DNA of 64,000 nucleotides from Breviolum minutum Mf 1.05b.01 (taxonomy: Eukaryota > Sar > Dinophyceae > Suessiales > Symbiodiniaceae): contig DF240216.1 of assembly GCA_000507305.1 (NCBI GenBank), forward strand, positions 5,658 through 69,657, in the 5' to 3' direction. Of this stretch, positions 12,876 to 26,051 are shown in pieces. The notes beneath the pieces are model-generated. The model searched no databases. It saw only the letters and a program-made list of their open reading frames with translations, and was not told the origin of the DNA. Numbering within the stretch: the stretch's first letter is position 1; the number at the start of each line of letters is the position of its first letter. The position numbers and the translations under genes are program-made.

Positions 12876-13199
12876 TAATCGTGATATGGCATCTTGTTTA
12901 ACACTACGCCGACGCTAATTTTCAAAGGTATTGCATCAAGCGCATCGCATATCACTGATATGCAGAGTTTCGTCAGAGCTATGAGGAATAGCAGGACACA
13001 TTCAATCCGGAGAAGGAATCAAGAGGATCAGGGAATGCTCATATTGGCATGTCCAACACGCCAGCTATGTTGATCTGAAGCGATTGGATCCAGGAGACAG
13101 GACCAAGGAACCTCGTGCGGAGCACAGACGGTTTCCGTTGTGCCGGTCCTCTTGCCCGTCATGCCTAGCGTGTCCCTTGGCAGGTGGGGTTGCGAACAG

Positions 13200-13310
13200 G
13201 GGTAGCAGATAGATCGATAGATAGATGGATGGATAGATAGATGGATAGGTATATATATATATATATATGTAGATAGGTGGATGGATGGATAGAGGGATAG
13301 ATGGATGCAT
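13200..13310. repeat. GATA/GATG microsatellite with TA core
   Basis: A mixed tract of gatagatagatggatg units interrupted by a (TA)n run near 13251-13268. Simple repeat. The minus-strand open frame across it is Ile/Tyr/Pro/Ser-rich low-complexity peptide and not a gene. Confidence 0.9.
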
Positions 13311-14775
13311 ATCGGTGGCAGGGTAGCAACTATGACGCAACTTGTGGATCCAGTATGTGATTCTGAATATTTCCAAGTGCTTCGTCACATCTTATGAATC
13401 CTATATTTAATAACTCTCAGACTCGTGTTTTGTCGGCAAAAATCGCATGAGGATTGGTATAAGCCCTGGACCAGTGCAATTTTGTGAGCCGAGAGCCGCT
13501 ACGGGGTCAAGCTCGTCGAACCCGACGTTGTTGGGTAGAATTTGACCCGAAGGTGCGATCCATTTGACGTAGAGATGTTCAACGTTTGGGTTAAGACAAA
13601 AAAGCACGCAACAATTTCAGCTTTTCTTTGTCCAGAACTCTTCGATTTGAAAATCGCACCCTCCACGGCCAAATCTCTGGTTTGGTGGAACTAAGGACTC
13701 ACAAAAAAAAATCCAACATGCACACATATATCCTTTCAATTGTTAATACTCATTGATGGCATTCCGAATCGGAATCTTGCAGAACTTGCCGCCCTTGTGA
13801 TTGTCATAAGTGAAAATTGGGGCAAAGGCTTAATTCACACAACCCGTTCGCTTGGATCCGGGCAACCCTTTCGAATTTACACGAATCGTGACGCTCCTTG
13901 ACCAAATCCCTACTCATTATTCTATGAACTCATCTAGTCATTTTCATTTCAGGATTTTGCATGAGATTCACCAAAGAAGGTCCACTTGAGTGCTTGCGAC
14001 TGACCGCAAGATAGAGTTGGGTATCATCAATGATGCTAATCTTCGGCCCAAAATCACCATCTCTACATGCTGCAGAGTCCTGTGTTCCCGAGTCTCGTTA
14101 AGCTTTTTGAGTCAAAAGCCGGCGATGGCACCATGCCAAGATGGCTGGAAGGGTGTCACTAGGGCAATCGGACAAGCCTTGCCTTCGGTGACGCTCGTCT
14201 ACCGGGACCCCATCAGACCGCAACTCCAAATTCAAATGGCCAGAGCCGAGTGTTGCTTCAAGTCACGGGGCTGACCGTTGCGCCGACAGCGACGAAGTGT
14301 TGCTTTCGTGTGTGTAGATTTATCGAAGTTAACGTGCCGTTTATCCACCGACACATGTTCCTTCTTTGAGAATATTTGATCATATCTCTTATTCTCTTGT
14401 TGTTTTGTTGTTTTCTTTTGAATATGTTTGCATAGATCCCGTGGTACAGGACACTCCTGCATGAACATAGCTTTTCTGCCGGGTGAGAAGGTGAGATCCA
14501 TGAAAAGACGAGCAACGTCAATAAATCATTTTGTGTTGCGTGAGGGGCTTGGCACCTGCCATGCCCCAAGACATTGGGTCTCCAAAAGCGGAGGCAAAAC
14601 ATTCTGCAACAGCATCCTGCTCTGTTGGCAGCTGTCCTTGAAGGCATTGGAAAGATGCGATTTTCGGCCAGCAGTTCCTGTAGCTTTCGGTTGATGCTGC
14701 AAATTTGAAGAGACGTGCTCAACAAAAATGCATCCGACTCACACTTCATGTATTAAGCATACCTTAATTTTGGTA

Positions 14776-14813
14776 TTATTATTATATATATATATATATC
14801 TCTCTCTCTCTCA
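14776..14813. repeat. (TA)n(TC)n microsatellite
   Basis: A TA run passes directly into a TC run and then ATTTTTAG, so it could act as a polypyrimidine tract before the weak exon candidate at 14821. Confidence 0.85.
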
Positions 14814-16849
14814 TTTTTAGTTCATGCTATCTCGAAAGGCTTCCTACTCGACTTGTCCACACGGCAGTGCGTCCGAAAGAGGATTCCGCAAAACCGTAGC
14901 GAAACCCCTCGGACGAGCAGGACACGCGAGATGCGCATTGCAGTTGCATCGCATCTCGCACTGGTCGCTGCAACTGCGCATTTTTTGGAACGGAGATGGC
15001 ACGACTCTCAAAATCTGTCGAATAATATACCTATGTTTTGAGCATGCTTCATTTGGTTGGTTAATTGTGCACTGCTAGTGTGCATGATCTGAAGTTTTTG
15101 TTGCTATGTTCCAAGAATCCCCAGGTGAAATGTCTCCGGCTGCGCAGCTTTAAACCCGTTTGGGTTAAAGTCCTGGCAGCACCTTTTGAAACCCGAAAAA
15201 AGATGTAGGAAATCGAATGACTCAACGACTCAACGATTGCGGGTGGGTGTTGTTGGGGCGTCACCAGCCCACGTCCACAACTTGGCTTGGGGAAATACGG
15301 AGGGCGACCAGTTGCCTTTGCTGTGGCCACACTCCTCGGCTCGGCATCTCGGATGTCTTCTGAAGCATGGTTGGAAATTTGGAAACAATGAAAGATTTCG
15401 GGAGAAAGTTTCGGAGATTTCGGGAGACTTGAGATTTCGAAGCTGGAAGATGAGAGATGTCGAAGCTGCAAATTCGGACTTGTGAGCTCGGGCTTTCAAG
15501 TCTTGGCCATACTGATTGCTGGCCAGCCACAGTGGGCAAGTGGATCCCCATGACGGGCACGTGATAGCCATTGAAGGAGCCCTGTCACTTTTCGAACCCA
15601 AGCGGTCGTCGTTTTTTTTCACATGTTTCTACGCGGAGAAAAAAAGCGGAGCCCGCCGTTCACAGGCCATCCCAAAATACCACACATATAATATTTCCAT
15701 GCAGTAAATGACTATCCGATCCCTTATGTGTTGTCTTAGCAGACCTGCCTACACACTTAACATATATATTATACTCACAGGACATCTCTATACACATTTC
15801 ATTGGGAACTTCAACCGGGCGGATTTGTGGTGGGGAAGTCGCAAACTCGATTCTTATGACACTTCATTCATTCATTGCCATTTCGCATTGAAGCCATTTT
15901 TGGCGAAAGTGCCGCAGCTTGGGTTTCCATTGGCCAGTGAAGATGAATCAAGGAGAGGGGACCTAGACAATTTTTTCCCCAGGGAGGTGTGAAGTTGCAA
16001 CGATTTGTAATGTGTGAATCTTGTACTGTAATGTTTTATCAAAGTTCTCTCAAAGTTCTATCAGTGTGCAAAAAAAGCAGCTGAGCGGCTCTGTTTTCCA
16101 TGCAGTTTTGTGCAACCTGTCCATTCTGGGTGCCAAAACCAAGGACTATCAGTATCAGGGCTAATGGCCTTTGCTTCCTGGAAGCGCTCTTGCCATCGTT
16201 TCTCGGCATAGCAATGCTGCGGTTCCACCAGCTTTAAGAGAATGGGTTGAGAGATGTCAAGAGTTCACTTACTTTGTGGCAGGTGTTCGAAGTCAAAGGT
16301 GTAAGTTCAGTTCATCTCAGGTCATGATGCTGCGGTGCCTTGACAGAAGTTGGCAATGTGTTCGAGTTCAAGTAGAGTCTCAGGGACATGACTGGAAGCC
16401 TTTGGGTCTAGTCACTGCCATCTAGTCACTACCAGTCCAAAGTCTTTATAAAACACATGTAAAATGTAAGACACTCGTAAAACACATTGACAAGAAAATG
16501 TGGAAATCGTATGCAAGTTGACCTGACATCCGTTGCGCCTAGTCGGACGTCAGCACTACTTCCTCGGTTGAAACAACCTCGCCATTTGGCGGAAAGGAAA
16601 GAGATGTGGAGAGTGGAGGAGTGGAGCTACCAGGGCCGTTTCAGTTGGTGGAAGATATCCTGTCAATATCCGTAGATTTGTGGCTGTTCGCACTTCGGCG
16701 AGGAAGCAGAATTATGTAGAATTGCTAGACTCATATGGTCATATTTGGCTTATGTTCATTTATGTTCGTTATGTTTGAGTCTAGTGGATCCGGATATCTT
16801 TTTTTTTCGGTCGTTGGATCCGACAAACACATGTGGCGCTATGCAAGGT

Positions 16850-18021
16850 CAGAAGAGGTTGGTCAACAGCACTTCAAGCTGATCGTCAAGAGCACATTCC
16901 TGGAATTTGTCCAAGCCACTCGGGTTTTTCCAAAATCGTCACTCCAAAATCGCTTCATCGTGGGTTTTTTCGGTGGCACCGAAAATGTGTCAAGTGGATT
17001 CAAGTGGCATCGCTGCATCGAGGCTGAGGACCTGCGAATAATTCGCTGCAAAAGCGCTCCGGCACTCCACGAAGGACGGAATCCACGAGAAAAAGGATCC
17101 AATGAATTCAGGTGCATTAACAATTTAAATATGATGGTACATACGGAAAAAAAACATATAGATATACAATTCCTACTATAACACAACACATGTGCCTACA
17201 TAAGATAGCACAGGCATATCTGTATAGGCGGCGAGAGAGAAAGAGAAGGAGGGTCAGAGATATTGAATTGCATTCATAATGGAGTATATTGATGTTGATG
17301 CTACACATTACTTTGAATTGCACATGGCTGAAACTGCAACACGTAAGGACAAATTCGATCGATTTTGGGTTGCTGGTAAGGTTGATTTGTTTTCCTCCCT
17401 CCACATCAGATGCAATGAAAGATGTCAAATCTTAGAGAAAATGTCTGGGCAAAATGAAATTAGAAGCTACTGAAAGCATGATTCTTGGATCGGCATACGG
17501 TTTTAGACTGCAGGAGGAGCTTCTCAGATGCCGTCTGTGGGCTCTTTTTGGCATCCGCGTCGATGCAAACCTTGCGCATGGCCACTGTGATCGCAGCATA
17601 GTGACAGGAAGACATGAAACGAAAACCGAACAGACGAGAAACAAACGAATTTGAGAAACGAAGCGCAGATACAAGCGGTTTCACACAAAAACGCGGTGCA
17701 AAAATTGCACTGCCTGAATTGCCTCCTTTGGACATGTTGACGTTCCTGAGAACCTCGCATGCATTGCCGTTTCAACATTTTCTGGAACGTGTCGCGAGAT
17801 CTCAGGTTTTGGAAGCCCGGCAGCTGCCACAACGGGGCCAAATGCCTCCACTGCCATCTGTGCCCAGAAGGTTCACACGGTTCCAACATGTTCCAACCTG
17901 GTTCCAACCAGACTGCAACCCGCTGAATGATACCGAATCCACTCAAATCGAGTTGCCAGGTGAATTGCAACGACGGAAGAAGTTGCACAAGACCTTGGCC
18001 AAAGGAGGCCGCTCGACCTGA
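16850..18021 (+). CDS. VKxTFLE / C3H1-like zinc-finger protein, paralogue 2
   Basis: Second tandem paralogue. Exons: about 16852-16918 (GQQHFKLIVKSTFLEFVQAT), about 17029-17090 (DLRIIRCKSAPALHEGRN, the Arg/Ser block), up to 17580 (MPSVGSFWHPRRCKPCA), 17806-17870 (FWKPGSCHNGAKCLHCHLCP) and 17960-18021 (ELQRRKKLHKTLAKGGRST, stop TGA). The finger is rebuilt exactly in phase through a GC-AG intron (17581-17805) and a GT-AG intron (17871-17959). Intron positions match paralogue 1 precisely: one splits the Trp codon before FWKP, the other the Gly codon before EL. The donor dinucleotides are swapped, however: GT then GC in paralogue 1, GC then GT here. N-terminal exons upstream of 16850 were not found. 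A likely nucleic-acid-binding protein of unknown role. Confidence 0.75.
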
Positions 18022-21000
18022 GGCGTGTGGTTATGTTACGATCTACCGATCCGTCGATCCGACCATCGTGACCATCGGTTACGGATGTGGTTCTGTTTGT
18101 ATGGCCAGGTCGACTGGGTTTTGGTGAGCTCAGTTCCTGCGAGAATCTGCCAGCATTTCACGACTCATGTGACTCCATGTCTTGTGACGTTTCGAAGCTT
18201 TCTCCATGTGAAGGATGTTCAAAGATGTGACACTTTGTGGTGATCTAGACAAACCTTGATAACCTTGAGGAAATCCTTCAAACTTGATTGTTTCCGAAGG
18301 ATTCAGGTCATAAGATGTGGAGTCCATGAGTTTTCCGTGCTTAGCCATGTCTAGTCATCTTACGGCTACAGCGGTGTGGAAATCCAATCCCCAAGCTGGT
18401 GAATCCGTGAAACCTTTCCTATTCTCATTGTGAGGGAAGCAGTGGGCTGGTTGGCGACAATTTATTGCCGGACAAGGCTTGGACGTCGAGACATGAATGA
18501 AATTGTGATGCTCGCGACATTTAGCGACCACGTTAGACTTTTCACTTCAGCGTCAACATCCCCATGGTGTGGAAGATCGTTCAAGATCACTGCTTCTTCT
18601 GCCAGCTGCATTTGGTCCATTTTTTGAAAAAGAGTGCTGATTTGCACGGGCTGCCCGTCTCCACAGAAAGGCACCCCGTCGGCGGCATACTGAGGTAATT
18701 TCCTGGAGATGAAAAAAACGAAGGAGAGAAAACTAAGGAAATTCTGAAAAACAGGTGTTTTATTGTTTTCACATCTTTTTCTTCTTTCAGCATTTCACGT
18801 CTTCCGATTCTTTCGAGGCCCAACAGCAGATATCGACGCAACATTAATGATTGAAGCACAGCTTAGAAAGAAACTTGAACCACGAAAAATAGAGCCTATG
18901 TTTTCGAACATTTGACAAGAAAGAGAACTGGATCCAGAAAAGAACAAAAGAAGCATCAAAAATCAAAAGTGATATCAATGAAATATTCAAATGATGATTG
19001 TTTGAAATATTTTTCTATCGGGCTGAATCTCCTGGATGTTACCTCCCGGATTCTCGACCGAATTCTCCGAAAATTCGGTGCTTCTTCTGGGGCCCGACTG
19101 CTAAAGCCTTGCTGATGTTCGGATATACCAGCTGCTCTAGCAGTTTTGTAAAGCCACGGACTGACATTTGGGGTGCATCGTGGCAGTGTGGAATCATATG
19201 CATCATATGTTTGCCATGCATAGCCAATGACATATCATATACCAACGTACGGTTTATTGATGTTTGATACCTTTGTTGAACAAGTCATGCTACACTCATT
19301 GTGTGACTGGAATTATCATGATGACGTATCATGACGACGAACTGCATCAAACTGAAGACAATAGCTGCTACATGCAACTGAGGGTTGTCTTATACTTGAT
19401 TGAATATGTGGCCTTCATGCATGTCCTTTGTTGCATGACCTAGTCGCTTTTTTTCTGTGCCTGTTTTGAACGGCTGGAAGATGTACTCACGGTGGAAGCC
19501 CGACCCCTCCCGGAAGAGTGCACAATGCAATCGAGGGGCTTTCAGTGACGACCTACGGGCACTCAGAGACCTTTGCACGGAGTTCATATGAGTTCATACT
19601 TGGTGCGAAAAGAGCTGCGATTAAGTGTGAAATAAAACATATAAAACATGAATATGCATATAATATATAGAGATACATATATATATATATATATGCCAAA
19701 ACGAGGCGCAATTTTTTTTCCGACAACCTGCACCTCGGTACTGAGAGTTTCCTTGAGGCCGCATAGCTTTGCACAGCAAGTGTTTGAGATCACATCCTAC
19801 AAAGAGTGAAATCCAATTCACCATCCGCAAAAAAGGTTCAGACCCAGTCCTGGAAATTCAGAAATCGATGACAGGCTTTGAACTTTTAGTGTTCCAAGTG
19901 AGCTTTCCCAACGAGATCCCAGCGTTGAAAGCAATTGTGACTTTTGGTTGATACTTTGGAGCAAACCCAGAGGATGAAAACTGGCGGACATTGATATTCT
20001 TCGGAGTCTTAGGCATGTTGACCAGATGACATTTCAGATGACCTCTCCAGATTTGCCACCCTTGCCCCCTGCACCCCCGGAAAAAAAAGAACACATAATT
20101 TTACCATTGTGTATTATATTTTGATTTTTATGTTCGTGAAGCATATGTTCACTATTTCATATCTGACATATTTACTCTGTTAAGTTATATGTGTTCGTTA
20201 TGATATTTGTTGCTATCATGTAATGCCACTCCAGATTTGGCACTTAAATCTTGAACACTTGCTCTTTTGCCGGTTTCAGCTATCTGGTCACCGGTCGCAG
20301 CGGCACCAGTCTAGTGGTGTTGCGCGGAACACGTCGCTGGTCGTCGTACAGGAGACACATTCAAAAAGTGCGAGATGAAATTCAAAGGAACTGCATGGGG
20401 GGTTCCATACGCTCGGTATCAGAATCATTTTGATCCAACTTTCAGCCAGGATTCGATCTCAATTTTCAGCTCCGTAGAGATGTCAATCCTAAAGCCGCGT
20501 TTGTGGCTCCGGGGGGAACGTCACTTCGCTGCTTTTTTTCAAGAGGCCTTGCAAGGCCAGGACTAAGAGCCTGGAAGGCTCACAAGAACCATTCAAAATC
20601 ATGCAAAAGGTTTCAAAAGGTAAGTCAAGGTGTAGGAGTTTAGGACGGTCAATGGCAATGAGTGGATGATGTAGATCTCAATCCTTCCATCGTTGTAGTG
20701 TTTCTCTGTAGCTGTGGGAGGAAATGAGATGCTCTTGTCGTGATGTGAGTCACTTGCGACACTTGTCACACTTCGACAGGATGGTACTGCAAGAGAAAAT
20801 AGCGGTGAGTGACGTGAAATTTGCTGAGGCCTGGCTCCTGAAATCGTCCTTGGGGTGTAGCTGCGTAGCTTATAGCAGTTTTGTGTAGGCGCATTGAATC
20901 TTTGCCTTGAATCACGCGAAGTGGCATCCAGAAGCAACCTTCGTAAATTCTTAACTTCGCCCGACTCTTCACTGTGTGGCAAACGATGTGAAATTGGATA

Positions 21001-21332
21001 AATATGGATAAATTGATGCTGCGACTGCATTCAGGTGAAACAGTGCAACTCTTGGTACAGGAAAGCAGGTTCATGATATGTGAAATACAATTAGATACAT
21101 GGCTGTTCCGAGGAAGACGTACTTTCTTTCGTTGTGATCATTGCCCCGTTTGACGCGCGCACGTGCATACACGGGGATTGATTGTTTTTACTCAAAGTCG
21201 AGCCCATGCAAAAATCAGAGGCCGACATGTCCCCCATGTCTTTCATGTCTAAAGAATACCATTCTCGGAAATGCGAATGCTTCACCTGGTCATTTAATGT
21301 CATTTAGCAGATTTAGCACCTCCTGCCACCAG
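18022..21332. other. Spacer between zinc-finger paralogues 2 and 3
   Basis: No exon can be supported firmly. A weak candidate after a TTTCAG acceptor near 20280 reads YLVTGRSGTSLVVLRGTRRW. A TA microsatellite is at 19674-19693. Unresolved N-terminal exons of paralogue 3 may lie here. Confidence 0.3.
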
Positions 21333-22292
21333 GAAGAAGAAGAGAAGAACTTCCACCTGATTGTCAAGGAAACCTTTTTGGAGTATGTGCCAGACAGGTG
21401 TCGGATGCATTCAAGAAATGCTGTGCATCCAAGTAAGCGTTTTGCTATATTTGTCAAGCTACATCGTTTTATTTATGTTATTAGGATTGCTTGAAGTGAT
21501 ATTTTTGTGTGATTTAAGAGGAGCTTCAGTGATAGTAACGTGCCTTCAGTTGCAGCAATGTTGCACTTCAAAGTTTTGTCATTCGTGCGTGTTGTCTTCC
21601 AACTCAAACAGCATTTCGAATCCTTTTTGACAAAGACGTGTCATCAGATGCAGGGAGGAAGAAGCAAATCCTCCTATGATCCACACCAAGAGTGAGCCAC
21701 CAAAGCAGGGATGCACAGCCGCAAACATTCACTGGAAGAACCTTGGCAAAAAAAAGGGGGAATATTTTCGTTTACAAAGGGAAGGGCTCAAATTGATTGT
21801 TAAATTGTTTCAAAAGCAGATTTTCTGTTGTCAACCAGAGTGGCTGCGCAGTCCATTCTTTGAAATCTTGCGAGAACTGTGAATTTTTACATGTTTCAAG
21901 CTCGTGGTTTGGTGGCAGAACCTCGATTTCCCCACAGGAACTTCGAAGGCAAAGCTCCAAAGTCCATCGGTTCCCGCCTTCATGGGCATCTTGGAGAAAA
22001 GCTGAGAAGCCGAGACATCTCGTTGAAGTGATTCCAGTCCAAAAGTCGAAACATCACAACGAAAAGATCTCATTTCTGAAGCAAATTTATATCGAACATC
22101 GACTATTTATTTGTGATTAGTTTCTCTTTTGACCATTGGAGCTCCACGTGCCCGAGTTTTGCATCAGACCTTTGTGTTGATAATTTTCGCTTGTTGATGC
22201 GATGTTGTGATGCTGTGATTTCTGCACAACGAAGGTCTGGTCTGTGCAAGCCTTGCGCTTGGTTTTGGAAGCCCACTGGAACCTTGCCAGCA
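21333..22292 (+). CDS. VKxTFLE / C3H1-like zinc-finger protein, paralogue 3 (partial)
   Basis: Third tandem paralogue. Exon 21333-21397 encodes EEEEKNFHLIVKETFLEYV and ends with a GT donor in the same phase as paralogue 4 would allow. An exon from 21938 (ELRRQSSKVHRFPPSW) supplies the Arg/Ser block. About 22220-22292 encodes the first half of the finger, SGLCKPCAWFWKPTG, with no intron between Trp and Phe, unlike paralogues 1 and 2. The frame then stops, so a splice at or just after KPTG is expected; a GA donor (CCCACTG/GAACC) is possible. I could not locate a convincing second half. A Cys/His segment at about 22913-22993 (NGAKSHCNFECLDK) is a possible degenerate match. It may be intact with an exon I missed, or a decaying copy. 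Confidence 0.6.
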
Positions 22293-22299
22293 TCCGGAT

Positions 22300-25200
22300 G
22301 ATATGTGTTTAGCCTGCTTAGTTTGCTTGGTGTGCACGGTATACGGATGTATACGGTATACACATGTATGCACTGTGAAGCAAGGATGTTTGAATGGATA
22401 TGAGTGCAGGCAGGGCCAAAGTGACAAAGTGACAAAGTGATACAAATTCATAGGCTCCAGCTGTCGGCTGACCACTGGAAGCCAGGCATTGCCACAGCTG
22501 CACCAGTGGAGAATTCAATCGGCGTAAGCGTGACTTGGCTCCACAGACTCAACCTTTGCGACATCGAGTCCGTCCAATGTGTCCAATCCAAGGTGAACGG
22601 CGCCGCCTCTTCCGTCAGAAGGGCGCACAGGTCCAACTCACCCCTTTTTTTTGGCAAAAGTGTTGCCGATGGTGATGCCTTTACTTGGCCATCTCAGCAT
22701 GCTTCACAGTCTCATGTTGCGTTGATTGTGGCTTTGGATCATGGCCAAGCACAAAACCGCTTCTTTGCGCACATTTTGCAGGTGCACGCCGGCGAATTCA
22801 GCCCAATCAGCCCATCCTCATTCATCTCGCTCTCTGCACCACAATCCCCGCGGACAGAACCTGCGGAAACCCGTCAAGAGTTACCGTCACCTCACGGGGA
22901 AGGATTCCAACGTGCGGTGACATGGCCGGCGCCAACGGCGCCAAGTCCCACTGCAACTTCGAGTGCCTCGACAAAATGCAACTCCGAAGTCGGGCCAGTC
23001 GGGCCGTGCATGCAAACGAAGCATTCAACTGATTCACATTGAAGCATGAAGATCAAACGGGATATTTAGCCTTCAGCACATTTTTGACTCACGAGATGGT
23101 GGAAAACAGAAACAAGGACATGTCACAATACAAGAAAACATAATAGATCATTATGAAAGCAGATTATTAATAATCATGTTACTAGGAAGCAGATTCACTG
23201 CTCCTATGCTGAACCTTAGGCTGCTCCACCCAAGCTGGCGTGCCTGTGACCACCCGGCCGGTGATGATCATTGCCGTACCGGTAGCTGTGCCAGTAGCCG
23301 CCGCTTGGCAGCATTGACGTAGCCATCTCAATTCTCCAACGCTGAAGCCTGGGAAAGCCCTTTGAAAAGATGGTTCACGAAAAGCAAACATGAATGATTT
23401 GTCGAAAGACTGAGCATGAGGTATCCGCGATGGTCTTCAGGATGTGCCTTTTGCGTTCTCATTGGTTTTTGAAAAAGCGTAACGTTTTGACACGTTAAGA
23501 TGTCAACCCACTGTGCGCCTTTGAGCCCACGTTTTTGCGATTTCAGAACAGGACAAACCAGTGAACCCATGGTGAGCGACCCAACGCTGGAGTGCTTGGA
23601 GAGAGCGGCACGGCACAAGGTGAATGAACTTGGTGACTGGAGCTCTGCCATGCATGAATTGTTTTGAAAAAGGGACCCTCTTGCAACACGTTCACAAAGT
23701 CATAAGTCAAACCTTGGAAAGTCGAAAACGTGAGGAATCCGGGATACAGTTTCCCGGTTTCGGTCAAAAACGAGTCGATTCTCAAGTCGATTCTCGAGTC
23801 GATTCTCGAGTCGATGCTCGTCCTGACCGAGAGTTGCAAGAGAGGTTCCTGCGTTGGCGGTTTTTTTTTAATTCCACAGGTGTACAGATGGCTTAGTTGC
23901 CCAGGCATACGGGTGGATGCCGTAATTGGCCGAAGTTTCACTGGCCATGCAAGGTCACTTGGGACAGCCGGCCGGGGCCTATGTTCAGCCAAATGTTTGC
24001 TTTGCCTCAACGTTGCTGAACCAAGTTGTTGCACTTAATTAAAGGCCCGAAAATCCGAAAAGAAAGGTGACAATGTGACAATGAGATGTTGAAACTATTA
24101 CAAGGAGGTAAACAATACTCGTGTCCTTACACGGAATGATTTGGGTGTTGATGGTGTGGAGTAGCTGTCCTTTGTACACTTTTCGGACTTGGGATCTGTT
24201 TGAATGATTTCGAACGCACCTATCCCTTCACGAGAGCTGGGTGCACAGTGCACCAGCACAACCTTTGCCTTTGAATCCTAGCTTGGGTATATTCGTCCCT
24301 GCTGATATCAAGACTGCAGCAATACCTGCTCTATCAAATACATTTTCGCGCGCCATTGGGCAGATTTTTCTAATCTGGAACCAATGGGGCAATGCTTAAA
24401 GGGGGAAGGCCGAGATCAAATCAGAAAGTTTGAGCGGTTTGAATGTCAGAAAGTGGGAAAAGAGTGGGAAAGTGGTAGCTACCGTAGCTGGTGCATGCTG
24501 GTAGATGGTCCGTTTTAAGCACGGTGTTCCCCTCACAGTGACGTGCCTTCAAGGCACCAGGGCCCAAGTCCCAAAGGCGCCTTGTGCTGGGCACTGATGG
24601 CACTGCTTTCCTCCAAATGGATGCCTGCTTTCCTCACTGAGCTTTAGTGTCGCATCGTCGCATCGCATCATCGTCGCGTCTCACCAAGCGGCATCGGCGT
24701 CTTCAAATTGGGCCACGTTTTGGCTCGTCAGCAGCCAACGTGACGCCATGGAAACTTGTAAAGGTCCCCCCAAAGCCTGCTCTGGACAAAGTTCAACATG
24801 TTCAACCCCTTCATTCCATTTCATTCCTCACCTTCCGGAAACATCAGTCAAGATGAGGAACGTAGAATATGAATAGTCTGAATAGTTCTCTAAGAATTAA
24901 TCAGTAGAAAGAGGGAGAAGGGACAAAAAAGCCATCACTTGTGACGCTGCAGATTGTTGAAACTGGCTGAGATGAAAAAAAACATCTGAAGTATGAACAC
25001 CAGAGTGGCCTGGGATGAGTCAATGTCGCTGTGGAAACAAGAGCGAATCCCAAATATGGAGGAACTAGAGGCTGAATGAGCTGAATGCATGGGCACTGGC
25101 CTTTGCCACTCGCCACTCCGACTTACAGAGATAGATTTGGTACGATCGGATGGCAACAATGCTGTACGATGAGAGTCGGCATTCTGTGCATGTTTGTTTC

Positions 25201-25852
25201 AAGCAACTTCATACCAAGTGTTCTAAGTGTCTGACCAGATCTCCTGGAATTCCTGGACCGGAAGCGACAAAAGGCGAGTTGATCGTCATGGCCATGTGAC
25301 TTCACCGTTGCTCTTTTTTGTTGCCTCATGCTGCTCCACAATTCAGAAGAATTCAGAAATCGTTTCCATTGGTTTCATCAACTTGACCTTTGATTTCGCA
25401 TACATCCTTCTCTTAGGGCTTGCAAGTGCCAGGAAATTATGGGACACATTTGTTTCACTACTCGTTCTTGTGCAGAGCATATAATATAGACAGGTCCAAT
25501 ATACATATGTATATATAAATGTATATATATATATATATATGTATTCATGTTGACACAGGCTCACATATAAGATTATATAAGTTGCGCATATCGACGGGAG
25601 AAGCACTTCCATTCGCTAAAAAAGTGGCAGATGCCGCAGCATTTGTGCTACGAGGCGACTCAGGTGACTGATTTTTCGGTTCGCGCCAAAGCGTTGCTTT
25701 TCATCCTGCAACAACCCTTCCTTCGTACCCTTCGGCTTCGAAGTGACGTTCAGGACTGGGGTTGGTTTATGTTGGTTTGAGAGTTCTGGAAATCATGGAA
25801 CATGCTGAACATGCTCCGGTCTTCCCAATTTCTAGTTGCCCGCTTTTCCTAG
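22300..25852. other. Spacer between zinc-finger paralogues 3 and 4
   Basis: No firm gene. It includes the degenerate Cys/His segment at about 22913-22993, a 12-bp tandem repeat at about 23773-23820, and a TA-rich tract at about 25505-25545. A + strand segment at 25853-25923, between TTCCTAG and GTAAAT, has clean splice borders and may be an exon of paralogue 4, but neither open frame joins the next exon in phase. Confidence 0.35.
23773..23820. repeat. Short tandem repeat of 12 bp
   Basis: About four copies of gagtcgattctc, the last diverged (gagtcgatgctc), in noncoding sequence. Each unit contains a short palindrome (GAGTC/GACTC-like). Confidence 0.8.
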
Positions 25853-26051
25853 GATGGTGATGCCATTCAGGAAGATGAGATCAATGAGATCCGAGGCGGA
25901 CCGAGCCACGATCCAAATGGCAGGTAAATCTGAGAAAATGTGTAGACAGAAGTCCAAGTCAGGTGTTTTTTTTGCCTCATTTGCTTGGCTGTAGTTTGAA
26001 TTGCTTTTTGAAGGGGAATCACCGCGCAAAAGAAAACTGACGCATCGATAG

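Larger units (their letters stand above)
12876..16850. other. Spacer between zinc-finger paralogues 1 and 2
   Basis: Mostly noncoding, probably including 5' exons of paralogue 2 that I cannot resolve. Two weak + strand exon candidates follow AG acceptors: about 14092-14157 (SPVFPSLVKLFESKAGDGTM) and about 14821 onward (FMLSRKASYSTCPHGS), the latter after a pyrimidine-rich TC tract. A (TA)n(TC)n microsatellite lies at 14776-14813. Nothing else is supportable. Confidence 0.35.
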
